Below, piece by piece: positions 1-6,078 of a stretch of 8,658 bases of DNA; the first letter of the stretch is position 1, and each line of letters opens with the position of its first letter. Origin of the DNA: Candidatus Luteimonas excrementigallinarum (GTDB taxonomy: Bacteria; Pseudomonadota; Gammaproteobacteria; Xanthomonadales; Xanthomonadaceae); assembly GCA_019115725.1 (NCBI GenBank), contig DXCY01000196.1:1-8658 (forward strand). Reading direction: 5' to 3'. Below the pieces are notes generated by a model. The model saw only the letters and a program-made list of their open reading frames with translations. It searched no databases and was not told where the DNA came from. Position numbers and translations under genes: made by a program.

Positions 1-1
1 C

Positions 2-1768
2 GCCCACGTCGACCACGGCAAGTCGACCCTGGCCGACCGCATCATCCAGCTGTGTGGAGGACTGACTGCGCGCGAGATGGAACAGCAGGTGCTCGACAAC
101 AACCCGATCGAGCGCGAGCGCGGCATCACCATCAAGGCGCAGTCGGTGTCCGTGCCCTACACGGCGCGTGACGGGCAGACCTACCATCTCAACTTCATCG
201 ACACCCCGGGCCACGTGGACTTCAGCTACGAGGTCAGCCGCTCGCTGGCCGCGTGCGAGGGCGCGCTGCTGGTGGTGGATGCCGCCCAGGGCGTCGAGGC
301 GCAGTCGGTCGCCAACTGCTACACCGCGGTGGAGCAGGGCCTGGAGGTGATTCCGGTCCTGAACAAGATCGACCTGCCCACGGCCGACCCGGACCGGGCC
401 AAGGAAGAGATCGAAGCGGTGATCGGCATCGATGCCACCGATGCGATCGCGGTCAGCGCCAAGACCGGGCTGAACGTGGAGGAGGTGCTGGAGGCGATCG
501 TCACCCGCATCCCGCCGCCGGAGAAGGGCGATACCGACAAGCTGCAGGCGCTGATCATCGATTCCTGGTTCGACAACTACCTGGGCGTGGTGTCGCTGGT
601 GCGGGTGGTGCAGGGCGAGATCAAGAGCGGCGACAAGCTGCAGGTCATGTCCACCGGCCGCACCCACCAGGTGGACGGCGTGGGCGTGTTCACCCCCAAG
701 CGCAAGGTCACCGGCAAGCTGGCCGCGGGCGAGGTGGGCTGGGTGACGGCCAGCATCAAGGACGTGCACGGCGCGCCGGTGGGCGACACCCTGACGCTGG
801 CCGGGGATCCGGCACCCGGACCGCTGCCGGGCTTCCAGGAAATGCAGCCGCGCGTGTTCGCGGGCCTGTTCCCGGTTGACGCCGACGACTACCCGGACCT
901 GCGCGAGGCGCTGGACAAGCTGCGCCTGAACGACGCCGCGCTGCGCTTCGAGCCGGAGAGCTCGGAGGCCATGGGCTTCGGCTTCCGCTGCGGGTTCCTG
1001 GGCATGCTGCACATGGAAATCGTGCAGGAGCGGCTGGAGCGCGAATACGACCTGGACCTGATCACCACCGCACCCACGGTGATCTACGAAGTGCTCAAGG
1101 TCGGTGGCGAAGTGATCCCGCTGGACAACCCGGCGGATCTGCCACCTTCCAACCAGATCGACGAGGTGCGCGAGCCGATCATCCGCGCCAACATCCTCAC
1201 CCCGCCGGATTACGTGGGCGCGGTGATCACCCTGTGCGAGGAAAAGCGCGGCAGCCAGATCGGCATCCAGTACATGGGCAGCCAGGTGCAGGTGAGCTAC
1301 GAGCTGCCGATGGCCGAGGTGGTGCTGGACTTCTTCGACCGGCTCAAATCGGTCAGCCGCGGCTATGCCTCGCTGGATTACCACTTCGTGCGTTTCGACC
1401 CGGGCCCGTTCGTGCGGGTGGACATCCTGATCAACGGCGACAAGGTCGATGCGCTGTCGATCATCGTCCACCGCAGCCACGCCGACCGCCGTGGCCGCGA
1501 GCTGACCGAGAAGATGCGCGAGCTGATTCCGCGCCAGCAGTTCGACGTCGCCATCCAGGCCGCGATCGGCTCGCAGATCATCGCCCGCACCACGGTCAAG
1601 GCGCTGCGCAAGAACGTGCTGGCCAAGTGCTATGGTGGCGACATTTCGCGCAAGAAGAAGCTTCTGGAAAAACAGAAGGAAGGCAAGAAGCGGATGAAGC
1701 AGGTGGGCCGGGTGGAGATCCCGCAGGAGGCCTTCCTGGCGGTGCTCAATACGGGCCGCGATTCGTGA
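2..1768 (+). CDS. lepA: Elongation factor 4 (LepA/EF4), ribosome-associated GTPase, 5' end missing
   Basis: LepA is a translational GTPase related to EF-G. It binds the ribosome and affects translation fidelity, back-translocation and initiation or 30S biogenesis. The reading frame is open from base 2 and runs 588 residues to TGA. The family is about 600 residues long, so only about 10-15 N-terminal residues are outside the window. All GTPase motifs are visible, numbered from the first full codon: the P-loop AHVDHGKST at residue 1, the switch I RERGITIK with its Thr near residue 43, DTPGH at 67, NKID at 121 and SAKTG at 152. EF-G-like domains II, III and V follow. The C-terminal domain specific to LepA ends the protein, with a conserved KCYGGDISRKKKLLEKQKEG stretch near 1627-1686. 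An internal ATG at 77 would remove the P-loop and cannot be the real start. lepB follows after 19 bases, the usual lepA-lepB pairing. The identification is firm. Confidence 0.97.
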   Translation, partial: AHVDHGKSTLADRIIQLCGGLTAREMEQQVLDNNPIERERGITIKAQSVSVPYTARDGQTYHLNFIDTPGHVDFSYEVSRSLAACEGALLVVDAAQGVEAQSVANCYTAVEQGLEVIPVLNKIDLPTADPDRAKEEIEAVIGIDATDAIAVSAKTGLNVEEVLEAIVTRIPPPEKGDTDKLQALIIDSWFDNYLGVVSLVRVVQGEIKSGDKLQVMSTGRTHQVDGVGVFTPKRKVTGKLAAGEVGWVTASIKDVHGAPVGDTLTLAGDPAPGPLPGFQEMQPRVFAGLFPVDADDYPDLREALDKLRLNDAALRFEPESSEAMGFGFRCGFLGMLHMEIVQERLEREYDLDLITTAPTVIYEVLKVGGEVIPLDNPADLPPSNQIDEVREPIIRANILTPPDYVGAVITLCEEKRGSQIGIQYMGSQVQVSYELPMAEVVLDFFDRLKSVSRGYASLDYHFVRFDPGPFVRVDILINGDKVDALSIIVHRSHADRRGRELTEKMRELIPRQQFDVAIQAAIGSQIIARTTVKALRKNVLAKCYGGDISRKKKLLEKQKEGKKRMKQVGRVEIPQEAFLAVLNTGRDS

Positions 1769-1776
1769 TTGCTCCC

Positions 1777-1782
1777 AAGGAG
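1777..1782 (+). promoter_or_regulatory. Ribosome binding site of lepB
   Basis: A strong Shine-Dalgarno sequence, AAGGAG, lies five bases before the lepB ATG at 1788, inside the 19-base lepA-lepB gap. It fixes the lepB start. No promoter is visible in this short gap, so lepB is probably transcribed with lepA. Confidence 0.8.
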
Positions 1783-1787
1783 CCACA

Positions 1788-2585
1788 ATGAAATGGTTTG
1801 AGATCGGCCTGGTTGTACTGACCTTTACGACCGGCATCATCTGGTTGCTGGACAAGCTGGTATTCGCCAAGCGGCGCGCGGCAAAGGCGGGACTCCTGGA
1901 AGAGAAGGAGCCGATCGCCGTGGATTATTCCAAGGCGTTCTTCCCGGTGCTGATCGTGGTGCTGATCCTGCGCAGCTTTGTCGCCGAGCCGTTCCGCATC
2001 CCCTCCAGCTCGATGATGCCGACGCTGCTGATCGGCGATTTCATCCTGGTCAACAAGTTCTCCTACGGACTGCGCCTGCCGATCAACAACAAAAAAGTGG
2101 TGTCGATCGGCGAGCCCAAGCGCGGCGATGTGGTGGTGTTCCGGCCGCCGCACCAGCCCGAGCAGGACTGGATCAAGCGGGTGATCGGCATTCCGGGCGA
2201 CACGATTGATTACGTGGACAACACCGTCTACGTGAACGGCACCGCGTTCGAGTACGCCCCCATCGGCGATTACCAGGGCCGCGGCCGCGGGCGTGAGATG
2301 GACGGGGCGCAGCTGCTGGCGGAAACCGTGACCGGGCGCGGGCGCAGCCACCAGGTGCTGGAAACCCGGCTGCCGATCGCCGATCCCGCCGAGCGCGGTC
2401 CGTGGACCGTCCCCGAGGGGCATTATTTCGTGATGGGCGACAACCGTGACAGGAGCGATGACAGCCGCTTCTGGGGTACGCTTCCTGAAAGCCAGCTGCG
2501 CGGCAAGGCGTTCCTGATCTGGATGAGCTGGGACGGCGATGCAGGGGGCATCGGTTTCGACCGGATCGGCAACCGGATCCAGTAA
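1788..2585 (+). CDS. lepB: Signal peptidase I
   Basis: This inner-membrane serine protease (peptidase family S26) cleaves signal peptides from proteins exported by Sec and Tat, acting on the periplasmic side. The protein has 265 residues. Two N-terminal hydrophobic segments, about residues 5-27 and 51-65, flank a short basic cytoplasmic loop, as in E. coli LepB. The catalytic Ser-Lys pair is clear: Ser75 in IPSSSMMPTL and Lys130 in the WIKRVIGIPGD motif. The family box E follows at residues 216-227, MGDNRDRSDDSR. The segment between about 147 and 200 corresponds to the variable, substrate-shielding part of proteobacterial enzymes. The ATG is supported by AAGGAG five bases upstream. The gene lies between lepA and the DUF4845 gene and is probably co-transcribed with both. 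E. coli LepB is longer (324 residues), so this is a shorter version with all catalytic parts present. Confidence 0.97.
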   Translation: MKWFEIGLVVLTFTTGIIWLLDKLVFAKRRAAKAGLLEEKEPIAVDYSKAFFPVLIVVLILRSFVAEPFRIPSSSMMPTLLIGDFILVNKFSYGLRLPINNKKVVSIGEPKRGDVVVFRPPHQPEQDWIKRVIGIPGDTIDYVDNTVYVNGTAFEYAPIGDYQGRGRGREMDGAQLLAETVTGRGRSHQVLETRLPIADPAERGPWTVPEGHYFVMGDNRDRSDDSRFWGTLPESQLRGKAFLIWMSWDGDAGGIGFDRIGNRIQ

Positions 2586-2622
2586 TCTGCCGGCAGCCGC
2601 GCCTGGCAGGATTGCGTTCCCT

Positions 2623-2628
2623 GGGGAG
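2623..2628 (+). promoter_or_regulatory. Ribosome binding site of the DUF4845 gene
   Basis: GGGGAG lies six bases before the ATG at 2635. It selects this start over an in-frame upstream ATG at 2539, which lies inside lepB and would add 32 low-complexity residues ahead of the membrane segment. Confidence 0.75.
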
Positions 2629-2634
2629 AAAACA

Positions 2635-3015
2635 ATGAAGCGCAAACAGAAGGGGATGACCCTGCTCGGGTTCGTGATCGTATTGGCCGTGGTGGGCTTT
2701 TTCGCCTACGTGGCCATGCGGTTGTTCCCGATGTATTCCGAGTATTACAGCGTGCGTTCGGCAATGAAGGGCCTGGCCAACGAGCCGGGCATCGCCACCC
2801 AGGATCCGGCCCGGATCCAGGACCTGTTCTTCCGCCGGCTGTACATCAGCTACTCGGAGAACGTGAAGAAAGAGCACGTGAAGCTGCGCCGGGTCGACAA
2901 CGGCTGGGAAATGAACGTCGAGTACGAAGTGCGCCGCCCGCTGGTGGGCAATCTCGACGTGGTGGGCAAGTTCAATTCAGTCCAGATGTTGACGCGTGCC
3001 GGCAGCATCGACTGA
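2635..3015 (+). CDS. DUF4845 family small membrane protein, function unknown
   Basis: The product has 126 residues. A short basic N-terminus (MKRKQKG) is followed by one hydrophobic segment at about residues 9-29, then a charged domain of about 95 residues. The expected topology is a single-pass inner-membrane protein with the C-terminal domain in the periplasm. The position between lepB and rnc, the size and the sequence style match the DUF4845 family, which occupies this place in Pseudomonas and xanthomonads. No enzyme motif is visible and the function is not known. The N-terminus KGMTLLGF resembles a type IV prepilin leader, a Gly followed by a hydrophobic run, but lacks the Glu normally found at position +5. 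The start is set by GGGGAG six bases upstream. The 3' end overlaps the start of rnc by 20 bases, which suggests coupled translation. The family assignment is from memory of context and sequence style. Confidence 0.85.
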   Translation: MKRKQKGMTLLGFVIVLAVVGFFAYVAMRLFPMYSEYYSVRSAMKGLANEPGIATQDPARIQDLFFRRLYISYSENVKKEHVKLRRVDNGWEMNVEYEVRRPLVGNLDVVGKFNSVQMLTRAGSID

Positions 3016-3679
3016 TTTCCCCGGCCACCGCTTCAATGACCAGGGCCTGCTTTTGCAGGCCCTGACGCATCGCAGCGCCGGAGCACCACACAATGAACGG
3101 CTGGAGTTCCTCGGCGATGCGCTGCTTGGCCTGGTAGCCGCCGAAGCCCTGTACCAGCGCTGGCCCCGGGCCGACGAAGGTGCCATGACCCGCGCGCGCG
3201 CCGAGCTGGTGCGCGAATCCACCCTGGCCCGCATCGCCCGTCGGCTCGATCTGGGGCCGCGGCTGGTGCTCGGCCCGGGAGAAATGAAATCCGGTGGCCA
3301 CCGCCGCGATTCCATCCTTTCCGACGCCCTGGAAGCAGTGATCGCCGCGATCTACCTCGACGCCGGCCTGGACGCCTGTCGCGCCGTGGTGATGGACTGG
3401 CTGGCGCCGGAACTGGATGCGCTGGTGGTCGGCAAGGTGGGCAAGGATCCCAAGACCCGCCTGCAGGAATGGCTGCAGGGACGCCAGCACCCGCTGCCCA
3501 CCTACGAGCTGCTGGGCGAGTCCGGATCGGAACACGACAAGACCTTCCACGTACGCTGCAGCACCGCCCAGCCGGCGGCGACCGCCGAGGGTGAAGGCGG
3601 CTCGCGCCGTGCCGCGGAGCAGCAGGCGGCAGAAAAGGTGCTCGCCCAGCTCGAGACCCGTCCTACAATGGGCGCATGA
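2996..3679 (+). CDS. rnc: Ribonuclease III
   Basis: RNase III is a cytoplasmic Mg-dependent endonuclease that cuts double-stranded RNA. It processes 16S/23S precursor rRNA and regulates some mRNAs. The protein has 227 residues, the usual length. The catalytic domain covers about residues 1-145 and contains the signature NERLEFLGDALL with Glu34, Glu37 and Asp41. A second acidic pair, Asp110 and Glu113, lies in SDALEAVIAAIYLD. The double-stranded RNA-binding domain covers about 150-222, from DPKTRLQEWLQ to the closing helix GGSRRAAEQQAAEKVL. The start is GTG. A TGA at 2990-2992 in the same frame lies only one codon before it, so nothing further upstream is possible. No good Shine-Dalgarno sequence precedes the GTG, and the start lies within the end of the DUF4845 gene, so reinitiation after that gene is likely. 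The stop overlaps the era start as ATGA. Confidence 0.96.
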   Translation: MPAASTDFPGHRFNDQGLLLQALTHRSAGAPHNERLEFLGDALLGLVAAEALYQRWPRADEGAMTRARAELVRESTLARIARRLDLGPRLVLGPGEMKSGGHRRDSILSDALEAVIAAIYLDAGLDACRAVVMDWLAPELDALVVGKVGKDPKTRLQEWLQGRQHPLPTYELLGESGSEHDKTFHVRCSTAQPAATAEGEGGSRRAAEQQAAEKVLAQLETRPTMGA

Positions 3680-4605
3680 CACAGACCGCTCCCCACCGTG
3701 CCGGCCACGTGGCCGTCATCGGCCGCCCCAACGTCGGCAAATCCACCCTGGTCAACGCCCTGGTGGGCGCCAAGATCAGTATTGTTTCCAACCGCCCGCA
3801 GACCACCCGCCACCGGATGCTGGGTATTGCCAGCTTCCCGGCCGGCCAGCTGGTGCTGGTGGATACGCCCGGCCTGCATCGTGACCACGGCAAGGCCACG
3901 GCCAGCGCCATGCACCGCTGGATGAACCGTTCCGCGCGCGGCGCGCTGGAAGGCGTGGATGCCGCCATGCTGGTGGTGCATGCCGGCCGCTGGGAGGATG
4001 AGGACACCGCCGCCTACGAGACCCTGCGCCAGGCCGACGTGCCGGTCGTGCTGGTGGTCAACCAGGTGGACCGGATCCAGGACAAGGGCGCGCTGCTGCC
4101 GTACCTGGCCAAGGTCAGCGAAGGGCGGGAGTTCGCCAGCGTGCACCCGGTCTCGGCGCTCAAGCGCAAGGGGCTGGACGGCCTGGTGGACAGCGCCCTG
4201 GCGCTGCTGCCGGAACAGCCGGCGCTGTATGGCGAAGATGAAATCACCGATCGCAGCCAGCGTTTCCTGGCCGCCGAACTGCTGCGCGAGCAGCTCATGC
4301 GCCAGCTCGGCGCGGAATTGCCATATGCCACGACGGTCGAGATCGAGTCCTTCGTGGAGGAGCCATCGCCCAAGGGCGGCGTGCTGCTGCGGATCGGGGC
4401 TGTGATCTGGGTTGAGCGCGACGGCCAGAAGGCAATCGTGATCGGCAAGGGCGGCGAGCGCCTGCGTGATATCGGTACCCGCGCGCGCGAGCAGATGGAG
4501 CGGCTGTTCGGCTCCAGGGTGTTCCTGCAGACCTGGGTGCGGGTGCGCGAAGGCTGGTCCGACGACGAGGCGGCGCTGCGCGCGTTCGGTTACGAGGAAC
4601 CCTGA
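3676..4605 (+). CDS. era: GTPase Era, 30S ribosome assembly factor
   Basis: Era is an essential GTPase that binds the 3' end of 16S rRNA through a KH domain. It couples 30S maturation to growth and cell division. The protein has 309 residues (E. coli 301). G-domain motifs are GRPNVGKST at 16-24, QTTRHR at 42-47 (switch I), DTPG at 63-66 and VSALK at 159-163. The G4 motif reads NQVD at 129-132 instead of the usual NKxD. The KH domain spans about 215-305 and includes the loop VIGKGGERLRDIG. The start ATG at 3676 overlaps the rnc stop in an ATGA arrangement, typical of translational coupling, and the rnc-era pairing is a classic operon. Apart from the G4 change, the protein looks intact. Confidence 0.97.
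   Translation: MTQTAPHRAGHVAVIGRPNVGKSTLVNALVGAKISIVSNRPQTTRHRMLGIASFPAGQLVLVDTPGLHRDHGKATASAMHRWMNRSARGALEGVDAAMLVVHAGRWEDEDTAAYETLRQADVPVVLVVNQVDRIQDKGALLPYLAKVSEGREFASVHPVSALKRKGLDGLVDSALALLPEQPALYGEDEITDRSQRFLAAELLREQLMRQLGAELPYATTVEIESFVEEPSPKGGVLLRIGAVIWVERDGQKAIVIGKGGERLRDIGTRAREQMERLFGSRVFLQTWVRVREGWSDDEAALRAFGYEEP
4594..4599 (+). promoter_or_regulatory. Ribosome binding site of recO, supporting a TTG start
   Basis: GAGGAA inside the last codons of era lies six bases before the TTG at 4606. There is no ATG or GTG at a suitable place near the expected N-terminus, so this site decides the start of recO. Confidence 0.65.
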
Positions 4606-5328
4606 TTGCGCTACCACGCCGAGCCGGCCTACGTGCTGCACGCAAGGCGGTGGCGGGAGACCAGCCTGATGGTGGAGGTGCTGAGCGCCCATCACGGCAG
4701 GCTGGGGCTGGTGGCGCGGGGGGTGACGGGGCCCAGGCGCCAGGCACTGCGTGCCGCGCTGCAGCCCATGCAGCACATCCGGCTGGAGGCCACCCAGCGC
4801 GGGGAGCTGGCCTGGCTCAATGCCGCGGAACAGATCGACAGCGCGCCGCTGCTGGTGGGCGAGGCCAGCATGGCCGGGTTCTACCTGGGCGAGCTGGTGC
4901 TGCGGCTGGTGCCGCGTCAGGATCCGCAGCCGCAGCTGTACGCGCTCTACGGCACCGTGCGCGAGCGCCTGCGCCGGGCGGAGCCGCTGGCCTGGACCCT
5001 GCGCCGTTTCGAGCGGGACCTGCTGGAGGCGCTGGGCGTGGGGTTTGATTTCAGCGTTGATGCCGAAGGCGAGCCGCTGGATCCGGCCGGTCGTTACCGG
5101 ATCGAGCCCGAGCACGGCCTGCGCCGCGTGCGCGACCAGCGCGCTGGTGAGCGCAGCGATGCCTCCGGCCGCGGCCTGATGGCCCTGGCCGCCGACACCC
5201 TGCCCGAGCGCGAGGATCTGCCCGGCCTGCGCCGTGCGCTGCGCGAAGCGATCAGCCACCACCTTGGGGGACGTGGGCTGAAGTCGTGGGAGCTGATGGG
5301 CGCGCTGGGGCGGATCAGCCCGCAGTGA
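4606..5328 (+). CDS. recO: DNA repair protein RecO
   Basis: RecO works with RecR, and with RecF in the RecFOR pathway, to load RecA onto SSB-coated single-stranded DNA during gap repair. The protein has 240 residues. Residues 1-80 form the OB-fold with the typical opening AYVLHARRWRETSLMVEVLS followed by GRLGLVARGVTG. The helical C-terminal part contains RFERDLLEALGVGFDF at 134-149 and a conserved end, HHLGGRGLKSWELM, at 218-231. There are no cysteines, so the zinc site found in some RecO proteins is absent, as is common in gammaproteobacteria. The proposed start is TTG directly after the era stop codon and in the same frame as era. It fits the expected N-terminus and has GAGGAA six bases upstream. 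The later in-frame GTG at 4633 would cut into the first strand. recO closes the plus-strand cluster. Confidence 0.93.
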   Translation: MRYHAEPAYVLHARRWRETSLMVEVLSAHHGRLGLVARGVTGPRRQALRAALQPMQHIRLEATQRGELAWLNAAEQIDSAPLLVGEASMAGFYLGELVLRLVPRQDPQPQLYALYGTVRERLRRAEPLAWTLRRFERDLLEALGVGFDFSVDAEGEPLDPAGRYRIEPEHGLRRVRDQRAGERSDASGRGLMALAADTLPEREDLPGLRRALREAISHHLGGRGLKSWELMGALGRISPQ

Positions 5329-5331
5329 TCC

Positions 5332-6045
5332 TTACGAAGCGGTGGCTTCCACCGCATCCATGAAGTGCTGCAGGCGGGCGGAGCAGTCCGGGGCATCACG
5401 CAGGGCCTGTCCGGCGGCGTCCAGCCGCGCGGCGCCCACGAAGCCGCAGCTGGCCCGGAGCCTGTGCAGCGTGTCGTGCATTGCAACGTGGTTGCCGGCC
5501 CGGGCCGCGGCCATGATCTCGTCGCGGGCCGTCGGCAGTTCGGCCAGGAACAGACCGCGCAGGGCATCGACGTTGTCGCGGCTGCCGCCCAGCGCCGCGA
5601 TGGCAGCCGCGTCATCCCAGACCGGAAGGTCGTCCGGGGCGCCGTACGCGGCCGGGCTTTCGCCCAGCGGCAGCGGTGCGGGTGCCTGGGCCAGCGCGGT
5701 GCTGACCGCCTGGCGCCATGCCTCGGCTCCCAGCGGCTTGATCACCACGGTGCTGAAACCACGGGCCAGCAGGTGCCGGCGTTCGTCCGCATCCAGGGCC
5801 GCGGTGTGGACCAGGGCCGGCGTGGCCATGCCCTGACTGCGCAGTTCACCCAGCAGGTCCGCACCGGTGCCATCGGGCAGGTTGGCATCAAACAGCCACA
5901 GGGAGTGTCCGCCCTGCGCGGCCAGCTCGCGGGCCTGGGCCACCGACTGCGCGGTGTCGACCTGTATCGGCAGCCCGGCCAGCGCCGTGGCCAGGAACAT
6001 CCGGCTGGTGGGTTCATCTTCCAGCAACAGCACGCTCTGCTTCAT
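5332..6045 (-). CDS. Phosphorelay protein with receiver and Hpt domains, no output domain
   Basis: The product has 237 residues. Residues 1-120 form a receiver domain: an acidic pocket Glu9-Asp10, phospho-acceptor Asp53 in LFDANLPDGTG, Thr81 and Lys103-Pro104. A linker rich in Ala and Pro follows, about 120-140. The C-terminal Hpt domain, about 145-235, carries the motif LHRLRASCGFVGA with His194 as the likely phosphorylated residue. There is no DNA-binding, cyclase or other effector domain. The protein probably accepts or passes phosphoryl groups between a hybrid histidine kinase and a final regulator; the partners are not in this window. The start is supported by GGGAG on the minus strand (6052-6056), six bases before the ATG. 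The gene converges on recO with a three-base gap. It diverges from the YdbH-like gene, so the two may share a control region. The domains are clear, but the pathway is unknown. Confidence 0.9.
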   Translation of the reverse strand: MKQSVLLLEDEPTSRMFLATALAGLPIQVDTAQSVAQARELAAQGGHSLWLFDANLPDGTGADLLGELRSQGMATPALVHTAALDADERRHLLARGFSTVVIKPLGAEAWRQAVSTALAQAPAPLPLGESPAAYGAPDDLPVWDDAAAIAALGGSRDNVDALRGLFLAELPTARDEIMAAARAGNHVAMHDTLHRLRASCGFVGAARLDAAGQALRDAPDCSARLQHFMDAVEATAS

Positions 6046-6072
6046 TGTCCGCTCCCGTTCCCTCGGTATGCT
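6045..6072 (+). promoter_or_regulatory. Possible promoter of the YdbH-like gene, giving a leaderless or near-leaderless mRNA
   Basis: TTGTCC at 6045-6050 and TATGCT at 6067-6072 resemble -35 and -10 boxes. Each matches the sigma-70 consensus at four of six positions, and the spacer is 16 bases. Transcription would begin around 6078-6080, essentially at the ATG at 6079. That fits the absence of a Shine-Dalgarno sequence there. This is a by-eye match in a 33-base gap and should be treated as a hypothesis. Confidence 0.4.
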
Positions 6073-6078
6073 CGCGGC

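Noticed and set aside
2587..2596. Perfect 10-base palindrome CTGCCGGCAG just after the lepB stop, with a possible larger hairpin to 2609
   Set aside because: There is no T-run after it, so it is not an intrinsic terminator. A palindrome this short is expected by chance in GC-rich DNA, and downstream genes appear co-transcribed.
2539..2634. Upstream ATG extending the DUF4845 protein by 32 residues
   Set aside because: It overlaps the end of lepB, adds low-complexity sequence before the membrane segment, and lacks the strong ribosome binding site that precedes 2635.
1746..2645. Minus-strand open frame of 299 codons opposite lepB
   Set aside because: lepB on the plus strand has all catalytic boxes. 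The antisense product shows no domain and spans gene boundaries.
3502..5262. Long minus-strand open frame of 586 codons opposite rnc, era and recO
   Set aside because: It is an antisense shadow caused by the GC-rich codon pattern of three well-identified plus-strand genes. Its composition is rich in His, Gln, Ala and Arg with no recognisable domain.
5365..6078. N-terminal extension of the YdbH-like frame by 238 codons
   Set aside because: This part lies opposite the phosphorelay gene, whose receiver and Hpt motifs are clear. The signal peptide at 6079 marks the real start.
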